A stretch of DNA of 64,000 nucleotides from Flavobacterium oreochromis (GCF_019565455.1 NZ_CP067377.1:3168001-3232000); one strand, 5' to 3'; counted from the first letter of the stretch, positions 32,619 through 43,124 are shown. The notes: generated by a model from the letters alone, not told the origin. Numbers and translations: made by a program.

Positions 32619-34099
32619 ATGCATTTATACACATCCAATCCTATCAAAGTTTATAACACCTTAAGTGGCGAGAAAGAATCTTTTATCCCTGTACATGAGG
32701 GTAATGTAGGTATGTACGTATGCGGTCCTACAGTATACAACTATGTACATTTAGGTAATGTAAGAACTTTCATGAGTTTTGATGTTATTTATCGCTATTT
32801 ATTACATTTAGGCTACAATGTTCGTTATGTACGTAATATAACTGATGCTGGACATTTAACCGATGATGGAAATATAGAAAATGATCGTTTTGTAAAACAA
32901 TCTATTTTAGAAAAGCTAGAACCAATGGAAATCGTACAAAAATATACGGTTTATTTCCATAAAGTTTTAGATCTATTTAATTTTTTACCTCCTAATATAG
33001 AACCTACCGCTACAGGTCATATTGTTGAACAAATTGAATTGACTCAAAATTTAATAGATAAAGGATTAGCTTACGAAAGTCAAGGCTCTGTTTACTTTGA
33101 TGTAGAAGAATACAATAAAAGAGGACTTAATTATGGTGAATTAAGTAATCGAAATATAGACGATCTATTAGCTAATACACGTGATTTAGATGGTCAAAAT
33201 GAAAAAAGAAATCCACAAGATTTTGCTTTATGGAAATCAGCATCTCCTGCTCATATTATGAGATGGAATTCTCCTTGGGGTGAAGGATTTCCAGGGTGGC
33301 ACTTAGAGTGTACTGCCATGAGCACAAAGTACCTAGGTAAAAATTTTGATATTCATGGGGGGGTATGGATCTAAAATTCCCTCATCATGAATGTGAAATT
33401 GCACAAGGAAAAGGTTGTAATGGCACTGAACCAGTAAAATACTGGATGCACGCCAATATGCTTACTATGAATGGATTGAGAATGAGTAAATCTACTGGTA
33501 ATTTTATTTTACCATTAGAACTAATTACAGGTGATAACACTTTTTTTGAAAAAGCCTTTAGTCCAAGTATTATTCGTTTTTGCTTTTTACAAGCACATTA
33601 TAGAAGTGAACTAGACATCTCTAATGACGCAATGATAGCTAGTGAAAAAGGTTATAATAGATTAATGGAAGCTATCAAAAGTATTGATTCAATTACAGTA
33701 ACAAATCAATCTTCTATAGATATCGAACAATGGGCAAGCAGCTGTTACCAAGCTATGAATGATGATTTTAATACACCTATCTTAATTGCTAATCTATTTG
33801 AAGGGGCACGCATTATCAATGTCTTAAGAGATAACAAAGAAAGTATTACAAAAGACGATTTAAATTTACTAAGAAAAACAATGTATGATTTTGTATTTGA
33901 TATTTTGGGTATTCAAAATGAATCAACTACAAATAATCATTCAAGTAAATTAAATGGAGTGATTGAAATGCTAATTACTATGCGTAAAGAAGCTCGTGAG
34001 AATAAAAACTGGGCGCTTTCAGATCAGATTCGTGATCAATTACTAGCTTTAGGTATTCAACTAAAAGATGGTAAAGAAGGTACAAGTTATACTTATTAA
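32619..34099 (+). CDS. cysS: Cysteine--tRNA ligase (one frameshift in a G run)
   Basis: Class I aminoacyl-tRNA synthetase charging tRNA-Cys. The HIGH-type motif is [10 protein letters not shown] and the KMSKS motif is RMSKSTGN. Zinc-ligand context includes YVCGPTVYN and [10 protein letters not shown]. The frame breaks inside a G7 run at 33357-33363. One more G gives [17 protein letters not shown] and a 493-residue protein of normal length. As the enzyme is essential and I see no second copy here, the break is probably a sequence error. Confidence 0.95.
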
Positions 34100-34105
34100 A
34101 CATAA

Positions 34106-34149
34106 AAACCTGTTAGATTAAATAATTATTTACTAACAGGTTTCTTTTT
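34106..34149 (+). terminator. Terminator after cysS
   Basis: Arms aaacctgttag and ctaacaggttt with a 16-nt loop, followed by a T5 run, 7 bp after the cysS stop. Confidence 0.8.
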
Positions 34150-34160
34150 ATTGTAAAACC

Positions 34161-34388
34161 ATGAATTTTAAAAAAATATTAATTTTACCACTAATCTTTT
34201 TAGTACGAGTTTATCAATATATAATTTCCCCCTTAATGCCTCCAACTTGTAGATACCAACCTACTTGTTCTCATTATATGATAGAAGCTTTACAAAAACA
34301 TGGCCCTTTAAAAGGATTATATTTAGGTATTAAGCGTATATTAAGTTGTCACCCTTGGGGAGGTAATGGATATGATCCAGTACCTTAA
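34161..34388 (+). CDS. yidD: Membrane protein insertion efficiency factor YidD
   Basis: A 75-residue protein with the YidD pattern: an N-terminal amphipathic helix ([18 protein letters not shown]), then [15 protein letters not shown] and [20 protein letters not shown]. Members assist YidC in inserting membrane proteins. In many genomes it lies near rpmH and rnpA, but here it stands between cysS and an unrelated gene. Confidence 0.95.
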   Translation: MNFKKILILPLIFLVRVYQYIISPLMPPTCRYQPTCSHYMIEALQKHGPLKGLYLGIKRILSCHPWGGNGYDPVP

Positions 34389-34435
34389 AAAATATTTAAA
34401 AGAATTATTAAATATTCATTAAAAAAAATTAATAC

Positions 34436-35102
34436 TTAGTCATCTAGAAAAGAATAATCTTTAGGCTTACAATTCTTTTTTTCTCTTTCTAACATATACT
34501 TATACAATCCGAATTGTGCAAAAAGATACAAAAACATAGATATAGATGGAAAAAAGGAAATTGATATGTAAAAAAGTTTTAAAACTAGTATAAATTGGAT
34601 TATAGCAAAAAAAACAGCATTAATCAAAAGCCAAAAATTCTTTTTACATCCTTCAATCATATAATTAGAAAGTGCTAATCCTCCTAAAAAGAAAGAAATA
34701 TTACTTGAATTAAATAAATATAAATTCCTTTTCCTAGCTCATTTTTAGTTAAAAAAGTTAAATATCCAAAAGCAGTAAAAAAGGAAGACTTCCTATTACT
34801 ACAGGTAATTTTTTCTTGATAGGTTCATCTTGAATCACCAGGCATATAACAATCCCCCTATATATAAAAAAGAAAATAGACGCTATTACAGCACTACTAA
34901 AAGTTCTTGAAACAAAGAGAATATTTGCTATTAATACAAAAAATAAAGCTAATAAAAAATATATATTTCGTTCTTTTGAAACCTTCCAATACATCAGCAT
35001 CATGATAGGCATTAGCAAAGGTTTTAATATATATATTAATAAAACTTGATTAAAATACTCAGCTACAACTTCAAGTAATCCAATTATAAAAAATAAAATC
35101 AA
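34436..35102 (-). CDS. YhhN-like multi-pass membrane protein (two frameshifts)
   Basis: Joining three frames at about 34785 and 34687 (one T missing at each) gives about 222 residues with seven or eight hydrophobic helices. Patterns such as 'YILKPLLMPIMMLMYW' and 'LALFFVLIANILF' resemble the YhhN/TMEM86 lysoplasmalogenase family (KPLxMP... followed by ALxFSxxGD...). The acidic catalytic residues usual there are not clear. The family call is tentative. Confidence 0.45.
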
Positions 35103-35300
35103 AAAAACTTTTTCTTGAGATTTTTTTCGCTATAAAGCATATATTTAATAATAAATTTAATTCTTTTATTTGTGATCCTAAAATTACAACTAAATTTATT
35201 TTTTAAAATATTATGAACAATTTATTTACTCTTTTTGAATAAAAAACAGAATTAACAACTAATAAGACAAAACCTTCTGATATTCTTAAAAAAAAACTAA

Positions 35301-35338
35301 AAAAGGCTGTTTATTTACAAACAGCTTTTTGTTTTTTT
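35301..35338 (-). terminator. Terminator after the ferredoxin gene
   Basis: Arms aaaaggctgttt and aaacagctttt around a short loop. It lies 12-49 bp past the ferredoxin stop on the minus strand and is flanked by A/T runs on both sides, so it may work in both directions. Confidence 0.65.
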
Positions 35339-35349
35339 AATATAAAAAA

Positions 35350-35700
35350 TTACTCATTATGTAAAAAAGACTGTCTATTGAGTAATGTTTCCTCTGTTTC
35401 AACATGATTATCATCAGGAACACAACAATCTACTGGACATACTGCAGCACATTGTGGTTCTTCATGAAAACCTTTACACTCAGTACACTTACCTGGAACA
35501 ATATAATATATATCATCAGAAATAGGGGTCTGTGCTACTTCTGCATCTACTTCTGTTCCATCAGGTAAAACTATTTTACCTGTTAATTTAGTACCGTCTT
35601 TCCATCTCCAATCATCAGCTCCTTCATAAATTGCAGTATTAGGGCACTCTGGCTCGCATGCCCCACAGTTAATACATTCGTCTGTAATTATAATTGCCAT
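35350..35700 (-). CDS. 2[4Fe-4S] ferredoxin
   Basis: A 116-residue low-potential electron carrier. The first cluster motif is [12 protein letters not shown]. The second set is [22 protein letters not shown], with a loop insertion in the second CxxC...C motif typical of the YfhL/Allochromatium type. An acidic insertion of about 45 residues separates the motifs. It is divergent from the acyl-CoA reductase gene and shares its promoter region, which may mean that the two act together. Confidence 0.92.
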   Translation of the reverse strand: MAIIITDECINCGACEPECPNTAIYEGADDWRWKDGTKLTGKIVLPDGTEVDAEVAQTPISDDIYYIVPGKCTECKGFHEEPQCAAVCPVDCCVPDDNHVETEETLLNRQSFLHNE

Positions 35701-35766
35701 ATTTTTATGTTTTATACCTCAAGCCCTAAGCTATAAGCGTTCAACTATTTTAAAAGCTTTAGGCTA

Positions 35767-35799
35767 TTGTAGTTCCTAAAGCTAAATATCTTATTTTTG
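35767..35799 (+). promoter_or_regulatory. Promoter of the acyl-CoA reductase/serC operon
   Basis: TTG (35767-35769), a 22-bp spacer, then TATTTTTG (35792-35799). This matches the flavobacterial consensus TTG-N17-23-TAnnTTTG. The site also includes a 9-bp-arm hairpin (agctttagg/cctaaagct, 35755-35783). Confidence 0.65.
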
Positions 35800-35801
35800 T
35801 G

Positions 35802-35832
35802 CAAAAATACAATCTAAACCATACATAAGCAA
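35802..35832 (-). promoter_or_regulatory. Promoter of the ferredoxin gene
   Basis: On the minus strand TTG (plus 35830-35832), a 20-bp spacer, then TATTTTTG (plus 35802-35809). The two divergent -7 boxes face each other with only 2 bp between, forming the inverted repeat tatttttgtgcaaaaata. Confidence 0.7.
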
Positions 35833-35839
35833 GTAACCT

Positions 35840-36898
35840 ATGTCACAAAAAGAAATTATTATTGCATTTTCGAAATTAGGAAATTTCTTAAAACAATTTA
35901 CCCCTCAAGGTAATATAGCGAATGAGCAAGTACTTTACAATGAACTCTTTTTTGACTCATTTGCAGAACTCATTCAAACATCTAAATCACATAATGGTTG
36001 GTTTACATCTGAACAGGTTTATTTTTCAATTCAATCTTGGGCTGAAGCTTTGACAGAAGAAAATCTAATTAAATGGTTAAGACCCTATACATATAATGAA
36101 GAAAAGATCAAAACAATTGCTTTAGTTTTAGCTGGGAATATCCCCTTAGTAGGTTTTCATGATTTTATATCTGTTTTAGTAAGTGGTAATAAAGTGTTAG
36201 CAAAATTATCCTCTAATGATCAAAAATTACTTCCTTTTTTAGCTAATTATCTAAAAAAAATAGAACCAAAATTTAAAGAAAGAATTCTTTTCTCTGAAGA
36301 AAAATTAGAAAATTTTGATGCTGTGATTGCTACAGGAAGTAATAATACGGCTCGTTATTTTGAATATTATTTTAGAAACAAACCTTCTATTATAAGAAAA
36401 AATAGAAATTCTGTAGCTATATTAAATGGTAGTGAAAATAAAGAAGAACTGTTTTTATTAGGTGAAGATATCTTTCGCTATTTTGGTCTAGGTTGTCGTA
36501 ATGTCTCCAAAATCTTTATCCCTAAAAATTATGATTTTAAATTATTTTTTGAAGCTATTTACCCATATGGAGAAATTATTCATTATGAAAAATATGCTAA
36601 CAATTATGATTATAATAAAGCTGTATTTCTAATGAGTTTATTTAAAATATTAGATAATGAATTTTTAACTATAAAAGAAGATACAAGCTATGCTTCTCCT
36701 ATTTCTTCATTATTTTATGAATATTATGAAAATTTAGAAGACATTACAAATCGTCTTCTAAGAGATAAAGATCTAATTCAATGTGTTGTTTCAAATCATT
36801 TAACAGAAAACAGTATTCCTTTTGGTCAAACTCAAAAACCAAAACTTTGGGATTATGCAGATAATATTGATACCATTGCTTTCTTAAATTCATTATAA
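35840..36898 (+). CDS. Acyl-CoA reductase (LuxC-like)
   Basis: A 352-residue aldehyde-dehydrogenase-fold enzyme of the LuxC acyl-CoA reductase family. The nucleotide-binding region includes VLAGNIPLVGFHDF and IATGSNNTARYFEYYF, and the likely catalytic Cys lies in FGLGCRNVSKIF. It should reduce acyl-CoA (or an acyl-enzyme) to an aldehyde. It starts the unit acyl-CoA reductase-serC-serA-like-DUF937, an arrangement I recognise as common in Flavobacteriia. Its role beside serine synthesis is not explained. Confidence 0.8.
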   Translation: MSQKEIIIAFSKLGNFLKQFTPQGNIANEQVLYNELFFDSFAELIQTSKSHNGWFTSEQVYFSIQSWAEALTEENLIKWLRPYTYNEEKIKTIALVLAGNIPLVGFHDFISVLVSGNKVLAKLSSNDQKLLPFLANYLKKIEPKFKERILFSEEKLENFDAVIATGSNNTARYFEYYFRNKPSIIRKNRNSVAILNGSENKEELFLLGEDIFRYFGLGCRNVSKIFIPKNYDFKLFFEAIYPYGEIIHYEKYANNYDYNKAVFLMSLFKILDNEFLTIKEDTSYASPISSLFYEYYENLEDITNRLLRDKDLIQCVVSNHLTENSIPFGQTQKPKLWDYADNIDTIAFLNSL

Positions 36899-37031
36899 AA
36901 ATGGCAATTAAAATTTCAGATATTATAAAAAAGAAAAAGAAAAAGAGACTCATTTACATAAACCTTATTTTAATTTAGAAGCTCGTATTAATAGTAATCG
37001 GTTATTTACAAAATCTAATAAAAGGCAAATA

Positions 37032-38101
37032 ATGAAAAAACATAATTATAGTGCAGGACCATGTATTTTACCACAAGAAGTTTTTGAACAATCTGCAAAA
37101 GCTATTTTAGATTTTAATGGAATGGGATTATCTCTTTTAGAAATTTCACACCGTAGTAATGAATTTGTAGAAGTAATAGAAGAAGCAAGATCTTTGGTTC
37201 TTAATCTTCTAGGCTTACAAAATAAAGGTTATAAAGCTCTTTTTTTACATGGAGGAGCTAGCTTAGAATTTTTAATGGTTCCTTATAATTTAATGAAAAT
37301 AAATGGAAAAGCAGGTTATCTAGAAACAGGAACCTGGGCAAGTGGAGCTATTAAGGAAGCAACTCTTTTGGAGAAACACTTGTGGTTGCTTCTTCAAAAA
37401 ATGAACAATTTAATCATATCCCTAAGGATTATACGATTCCTAATAACTTAGACTATTTTCATTGTACAAGTAATAATACAATTTATGGCACTCAAATGAA
37501 ATCATTTCCCAAAACAGACACTGTAATGGTTTGTGATATGAGTTCAGATATTTTTTCAAGAAGTTTAGATTTTAGTCAATTTGATTTAATTTATGCTGGA
37601 GCTCAAAAAAACATGGGACCCGCTGGAACAACACTAGTGGTAATAAAAGAAGAAATCTTAGGAAAAACAGGACGTGTTATTCCCTCTATGTTAGATTATA
37701 AACTTCACATTAAAAAAGAAAGTATGTATAATACACCTCCTGTATTTTCTATTTATGCCTCTTTGTTAACATTAAAATGGTTAGAAAAAATAGGAGGAAT
37801 TCATGCTATTGAAAAAATAAACAATGAAAAAGCAAAGCTTTTATATACAGAAATAGACCGAAATCCTTTATTCAGAGGAACCGCTATAAAAGAGGATCGA
37901 AGTTCTATGAATGCTACATTTGTTTTAGAAAATATAAAATATGAATCTATATTTAATGAACTTTGTGAAAAAGTAGGAATTTCAGGATTAAAAGGTCACC
38001 GTTCTGTTGGTGGATATAGAGCTTCTCTTTATAATGCTTTACCTTTAGAAAGCGTTCAAATTTTAGTAGATACAATGAAAGAATTTGAAAATTTAGTTTA
38101 A
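37032..38101 (+). CDS. serC: Phosphoserine aminotransferase (one frameshift)
   Basis: Second step of serine synthesis, 3-phosphohydroxypyruvate to phosphoserine; also used in pyridoxine synthesis. The start [14 protein letters not shown] is typical. The PLP Lys is in [12 protein letters not shown], and RSSMNATFV and [16 protein letters not shown] complete the active site. A T4 run near 37366-37369 lacks one T. Restored, it reads [18 protein letters not shown]. Length about 356 residues. About 120 bp upstream is open in the serC frame without stops, but the normal start is the ATG at 37032. Confidence 0.95.
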
Positions 38102-38118
38102 AAAATAACTTATTATAG

Positions 38119-39069
38119 ATGAAAATCTTAGCAAATGATGGACTTTCTAATCAAGCCATCTCACTATTAGAAAAAAATGGATTTGAAGTAATAACTACTA
38201 AAGTAGCACAAGAGCAACTAAGTAATTATTTAAATAAAAATCAAATAGAAATAATAATTGTACATACAGCTACTAAAATCAATCAATCCATAATAGATGC
38301 TTGCCCTCATTTAAAAGTAATTGGAAAATTAGGAATTGAAAAAGATACTATAACAATAAACAATAATCATCCAAACAATATATTTTTTTTAAATACGCCC
38401 AATGCTTCTGTAAATGCTGTTGCCGAATTAACAATCGGTCATCTTATTTCTGGTGCTCGTTATCTACATGATTCTAATAGAAATATGCCATTAGAAGGTG
38501 ATACACATTTTAATGAACTAAGAAAAGTATACAGTACAGGTCTAGAGTTAAAAGAAAAGACCCTAGCTGTTATTGGTTTTGGAAAAACAGGTAAAGCTGT
38601 AGCAAAAAAAGCATTAGGATTAGGAATGAGAGTTATTGCAACAGCAAAAGAAAAAATGCAAGCACCTGTAGACATAGAATTTTATACAGGACAAAAAGTT
38701 ACCATTACAATTGATTTAATGCCTTTAGAAGAATTACTTCCTTTAGCTGATTTCATATCATTACATGTGCCTAAACAAGAAAGCTATCTCCTAACTGCTA
38801 CCGAGTTTGAAAAAATGAAACAAGGTGTTGGTATAATTAATACCTCTATGGGTGAGCTTATAAATGAAGTAGAATTAATAGAATATTTAGAAAACAAAAA
38901 AATTAGTTTTGTAGGTTTAGATGTTTTTCAAGAAGAACCTAATCCCGCTGTACAATTGTTAATGCATCCAGATATATCACTAACACCACACATTGGAGGT
39001 TTTACTAGTGAAACTTTAAATAAAATGTCTATTGAATTAGCAAATAAAATTATTGATTTATACAGATAA
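38119..39069 (+). CDS. D-2-hydroxyacid dehydrogenase, 3-phosphoglycerate dehydrogenase-like
   Basis: A 316-residue NAD-dependent dehydrogenase. The Rossmann motif is VIGFGKTGKAVAKKALGLGM. The substrate-site segment is ISLHVPKQESYLL, the catalytic Glu lies in FQEEPNP, and the catalytic His in TPHIGGFT. Its place 17 bp after serC indicates it supplies 3-phosphohydroxypyruvate (SerA role). It is the short type without the C-terminal regulatory ACT domain. Confidence 0.85.
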   Translation: MKILANDGLSNQAISLLEKNGFEVITTKVAQEQLSNYLNKNQIEIIIVHTATKINQSIIDACPHLKVIGKLGIEKDTITINNNHPNNIFFLNTPNASVNAVAELTIGHLISGARYLHDSNRNMPLEGDTHFNELRKVYSTGLELKEKTLAVIGFGKTGKAVAKKALGLGMRVIATAKEKMQAPVDIEFYTGQKVTITIDLMPLEELLPLADFISLHVPKQESYLLTATEFEKMKQGVGIINTSMGELINEVELIEYLENKKISFVGLDVFQEEPNPAVQLLMHPDISLTPHIGGFTSETLNKMSIELANKIIDLYR

Positions 39070-39122
39070 GAAATCTCATTTTTAATCATTATTTTTATAG
39101 TCTTAACCAAAAAACCAATAAA

Positions 39123-39727
39123 ATGTCAGAAATTTTAGATTTAATCAATAGTGATTTAGGGAAACAAATTGTTGGAAACATAAGCAATACAGTTGGAACA
39201 ACAGAAAAAGAAACTTCAAATGTATTGAGTTCAGCTCTTCCTCAATTAGTTAATGCTATGCAAACTAATTCAAATACAGAAACAGGTACTGGAGGATTGT
39301 TAAGTGCATTATTAAATGGTAAACATAATGGAGGTTTATTAGAAAACATTGGAGATCTATTTAATTCAGGAAATATAGATACTCAAGATGGAGGAAAAAT
39401 ATTAGGTCACATTTTAGGTAATAATCAATCTAATTTAGAAAATAAATTAAGTTTATCCACAGGTGTTCCATCCGATAAAATCAGTTCAATTTTACAAATG
39501 GCAGCTCCTTTACTAATGTCATTTTTAGCAGGTAAAGCAAAATCAGCTAATGTTCAAAATACAAATGATTTAGGAGGACTATTAAGTAGTTTATTAGGAG
39601 GAAATTCAACAATCACATCTATACTAGATCAAGATGGAGATGGTCAATTAGGCATTAATGATGCTGTTACAGTAGCCACAAAAAAGGAGGCTTTGGAGGA
39701 TTATTAGGAAAACTTTTTGGAAAATAA
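39123..39727 (+). CDS. DUF937 domain protein (one frameshift at the end)
   Basis: About 201 residues with the DUF937 layout: an N-terminal LINSDLGKQIVGNISNTVG, Gly/Leu-rich blocks (GGLLSALLNG), repeated polar helices, and a C-terminal D-x-D-x-D-G stretch (DQDGDGQLGINDAV). The frame is broken in an A6 run near 39684. One A yields the natural Gly-rich end TKKGGFGGLLGKLFGK. Homologues are linked with cell-envelope stress, but the function is not settled. It ends the serC operon. Confidence 0.8.
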
Positions 39728-39802
39728 TATAAAATATACTTAAATAAATTATATTTATTACTTCAAAATTTTGTTGTATGAATGTAATATACCTAAAAAT
39801 AG

Positions 39803-39836
39803 ACCATTATAATATTTTTATAATGGTTTGTTTTTT
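39803..39836 (+). terminator. Terminator after the DUF937 gene
   Basis: Arms accattat and ataatggt with a 9-nt loop, followed by ttgttttttaa. It lies in the about 330-bp gap before relA/spoT, which otherwise holds no gene. Confidence 0.7.
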
Positions 39837-40060
39837 AAGTTCATTCACAAACAATAATTACAACTTTAATTTTCAAAATACAAACCATTTAGAAAATAAA
39901 GTATTGATATTTAAAAACTTAAACACAAAAATAAAATTTAAATTTCGCTTATAACACCTATAACTTCCTGTTAAAAAAATCAGATAATAATCATTTCTTT
40001 AAAATTGTAATTTTATTAAATTTTTATTAAATTTAGACAACACATATACCCCAAAACACA

Positions 40061-42280
40061 ATGGTTGAAATTGACATCGAAAAGGAAAATAAAGCAATCG
40101 CTCAAGAATACAAAGAATTACTTCGTATAAGTTATCAAACTTTGAGTGATGAAGATAAAAAATTGATTCGTAAAGCATTTGATTTTGCGGTTGATGCTCA
40201 TCAAGATCAAAGAAGAAAATCAGGTGAAGCATATATTTTTCACCCTATAGCGGTTGCAAAAATCGTTGCTGGAGAAATTGGATTAGGAGCTACAGGAATA
40301 GCTGCTGCATTATTACATGATGTAGTTGAAGATACAGACATAACAGTAGAAGAAATAGAAAAAACATTCAATCCTAAAGTTGCTCAATTAGTAGCAGGCT
40401 TAACTAAAATTTCTCAAGTTAAAAAAGATATGAATATATCTATGCAGGCAGAAAATTTCAGAAAAATGCTACTAACGCTTAATGATGATGTACGAGTTAT
40501 TATAATCAAATTAGCTGATCGTTTACATAATATGCAAACGATGGAATCAATGGCAGAACATAAACAATTAAAAATCGCCTCTGAAACACTTTATATTTAT
40601 GCTCCCCTAGCCCATCGCCTTGGACTTTATAATATCAAGACAAAATTAGAAGACTTAGGATTAAAATATACTGAACCTTCTGTATATAATGATATTGTGA
40701 GTAAAATAAAAGAATCAAAAGAAGAACAAGATGCGTATATAAAAAGTATTTCAGACATTTTACAAAAATCATTAGATGAAGAAGGAATAGATTATATAAT
40801 AAAAGGAAGACCAAAATCAATCTATTCCATTAGAAGAAAAATGGCTGCACAAAAAGTAAGTTTTGATGAAGTATATGACAAATTTGCTTTACGTATAGTC
40901 TATAAATCAAACCCTCATGATGAAAAATTCCTTGCTTGGAAAATTTATTCAATTGTTACTGATCATTATCGCCCCTCCCCTAGTCGTTTAAGAGATTGGA
41001 TTTCTTCTCCTAAATCCACTGGTTATGAAGCTCTTCATATAACAGTTATGGGGCCACTAGGCCGATGGGTGGAAATACAAGTTCGTAGCGAACGAATGGA
41101 TGAAATTGCAGAAAAAGGTTATGCAGCACATTATAAATATAAACAAGGCGCAACAGAAGAAACTAGTCTTGATACTTGGTTAAATCTATTAAGAGAAGCT
41201 CTCGAAAATGCTGATAGCAATGCAGTTGATTTTGTTGAAGATTTTAAAATGAATCTTTATGCAAAAGAAATATATGTTTTTACTCCAAAAGGAGAAATAA
41301 AATCATTACCCAAAGGAGCTACTGCATTAGATTTTGCTTTTTCAGTTCATTCCGAAATAGGTATAAAAACACGTGGCACCAGAGTTAATGGTAAGTTAGT
41401 TCCACTAAATCACGAATTAAAAAGTGGTGATCAAGTAGAAATTATAACTTCTGCACATCAAAAACCTACAGTTACATGGTTAGATTATGTTACTACTTCT
41501 CGAGCTAAAAATAAAATTAGAAATGTTTTAAATGAAAATACCAAAAAAATTGGAGAAGATGGTAAAGAAATATTAGAAAGAAAACTTCGTCATTTAAAAA
41601 TAAATTTTAACGAAAATACTATTAATGAGCTTGTAGCTTTTCTAAGACTTAAAACTAGTTTAGACCTATTTTATAGAGTAGGAATTGGCTCTATAGATAA
41701 TCAGCAACTAAAAGATTATGCAGCACAAAAAAATAATACTTTCATTAACTTCTTTAGAGGAAAAATTAAAAAAGGACAAACAGTTAACCCGGAAATTATC
41801 CAAAAAGAAGAAATTACTCAAAAGTATGACCTACTCGTATTTGGAATCGAACAAGATAGACTAGATTACAAACTATCAAGTTGTTGTAATCCTATACCTG
41901 GCGATCCTGTTTTTGGTTTTGTTACTATAAATGAAGGTATTAAAGTACATAAAAAAGATTGTCCTAATGCTATTAGTTTACAATCAAATTATGCTTATCG
42001 CATCATTTCAGCAAAATGGATTGATTCTACTCAACAAGATTTTAAAGCTACTCTAAAAATAACAGGAATGGATACCCTTGGTCTTACTAATGAATTAACA
42101 AGAGTAATTTCTAATAATTTAAATGTTAATATTCAAAGTATTTCTTTAAGCGGTGAAGCTGGACTTTTTACAGGACAAATAACAGTTGTCGTTCCTAATA
42201 TTTCTATCCTTAAAAAAATGATTGAAGGTATTAAAAAAATTGATGGAGTTGAAAAAGTAACAAGAGAATACACTAATTAA
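40061..42280 (+). CDS. Bifunctional (p)ppGpp synthetase/hydrolase, RelA/SpoT family
   Basis: An intact 739-residue alarmone enzyme. The HD hydrolase domain has HQDQRRKSGEAYIFHP and ALLHDVVEDT (His86-Asp87), so ppGpp degradation should be active. The synthetase domain has SIYSIRRKM and RDWISSPKSTGYEALHITV. A TGS domain (VFTPKGEIKSLPKGATALDFAF), a conserved Cys pair (SSCCNPIPGD) and a C-terminal ACT domain follow. It stands alone between terminators and controls the stringent response. Confidence 0.96.
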   Translation: MVEIDIEKENKAIAQEYKELLRISYQTLSDEDKKLIRKAFDFAVDAHQDQRRKSGEAYIFHPIAVAKIVAGEIGLGATGIAAALLHDVVEDTDITVEEIEKTFNPKVAQLVAGLTKISQVKKDMNISMQAENFRKMLLTLNDDVRVIIIKLADRLHNMQTMESMAEHKQLKIASETLYIYAPLAHRLGLYNIKTKLEDLGLKYTEPSVYNDIVSKIKESKEEQDAYIKSISDILQKSLDEEGIDYIIKGRPKSIYSIRRKMAAQKVSFDEVYDKFALRIVYKSNPHDEKFLAWKIYSIVTDHYRPSPSRLRDWISSPKSTGYEALHITVMGPLGRWVEIQVRSERMDEIAEKGYAAHYKYKQGATEETSLDTWLNLLREALENADSNAVDFVEDFKMNLYAKEIYVFTPKGEIKSLPKGATALDFAFSVHSEIGIKTRGTRVNGKLVPLNHELKSGDQVEIITSAHQKPTVTWLDYVTTSRAKNKIRNVLNENTKKIGEDGKEILERKLRHLKINFNENTINELVAFLRLKTSLDLFYRVGIGSIDNQQLKDYAAQKNNTFINFFRGKIKKGQTVNPEIIQKEEITQKYDLLVFGIEQDRLDYKLSSCCNPIPGDPVFGFVTINEGIKVHKKDCPNAISLQSNYAYRIISAKWIDSTQQDFKATLKITGMDTLGLTNELTRVISNNLNVNIQSISLSGEAGLFTGQITVVVPNISILKKMIEGIKKIDGVEKVTREYTN

Positions 42281-42819
42281 TAGTATATATATATAACCTA
42301 AATTTATATATATCCTCCATTATCATGAAAGATAATGAAGATTTTAATAAAAAACACTTCTATCTTTTTATAATATTAAATTTATAAAAATTAAGTTTTT
42401 CGGAGATTATATCTATAAAATGAAGTTATAGCTTATAAAATAAATTAAAGAAACATTTGGGCTGGTTTTTACTTATCGCAAAACCAGCCCTTTTTATCTT
42501 AAGCATCTTGCTTTAGATTAAAATGCCCACAGTTAAACACCCATACTTATTATAGAGTATGTACTTTTGTTGATTTAATAACTTAATAACGAAAAAATAA
42601 CAAAAAAGTCCCCATCTTCCTTGTATATTTGTTAAAGTTTTAAAAATCCACAATAAAATAATTTAAATCTGTGTGATAAAAAAACTAAATAATTACTCTA
42701 TAGCATAAAGAAATAAAATAAATATTAAACTTTTTAGTTGAACATATTTGAAGGTATATATAAACACGTAATTTATGACTTTACTCTTTTATTCAATATT
42801 TAAAACTAATTCTAGTATA
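42281..42819. other. Intergenic region after relA/spoT
   Basis: About 540 bp, AT-rich. It contains the relA/spoT terminator at 42459-42495. Beyond that I see no gene, tRNA or repeat. Confidence 0.5.
42459..42495 (+). terminator. Terminator downstream of relA/spoT
   Basis: Arms gggctggtttt and aaaaccagccc (11 bp, perfect) with a 10-nt loop, followed by a T5 run. Confidence 0.85.
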
Positions 42820-43014
42820 CTATTTATTATTAAAATTCTTATATTCTTTTATTTCTTCTTCTAATAATTCAATAGCTCGGTTACGTATTTTTTGTGCTGT
42901 TTCCGAATTATTGAAATATCTAAGAGCGCTATAAATTGTTTGTCTTGAAACCTCTTGAAACTCTTTTCTAAGAACTTGATGATGTTTAGTACCTAAATTA
43001 ATTGACGACCCCAT
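42820..43014 (-). CDS. Small phage-type DNA-binding protein (HTH-like)
   Basis: A 64-residue basic protein. The segment LRKEFQEVSRQTIYSALRYFNNSETAQKIRNRAIEL resembles short helix-turn-helix regulators encoded beside CI-like repressors in Bacteroidota phages. It is divergent from the regulator at 43125, with a palindromic operator-like site between them. This is the arrangement of a phage lysis/lysogeny switch. Function by inference only. Confidence 0.55.
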   Translation of the reverse strand: MGSSINLGTKHHQVLRKEFQEVSRQTIYSALRYFNNSETAQKIRNRAIELLEEEIKEYKNFNNK

Positions 43015-43033
43015 AAACTTACTTTATTATATT

Positions 43034-43049
43034 TACATTTGTAAATGTA
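43034..43049. promoter_or_regulatory. Operator-like inverted repeat between divergent regulators
   Basis: tacatttgtaaatgta is a pair of TACATTT half-sites with a 2-bp centre. It lies about 20 bp upstream of the 42820-43014 gene and downstream of its candidate promoter, a position that suits repression. A related site occurs at 43900-43916. Confidence 0.5.
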
Positions 43050-43066
43050 CTCACAAAGAGCACAAG

Positions 43067-43093
43067 CAAATATATATACTTTTTTTCAAACAA
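43067..43093 (-). promoter_or_regulatory. Candidate promoter of the small DNA-binding protein gene
   Basis: On the minus strand TTG (plus 43091-43093), a 16-bp spacer, then TATATTTG (plus 43067-43074). The spacer is one base short of the usual range. Confidence 0.45.
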
Positions 43094-43124
43094 ATTATGA
43101 TTTATTAACTTTTTTTCAAACACC

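Noticed and set aside
36901..37031. Small gene between the acyl-CoA reductase and serC
   Set aside because: An ATG at 36901 opens a Lys-rich frame that ends after about 25 codons. It needs a frameshift to continue and runs into serC, so there is no solid support.
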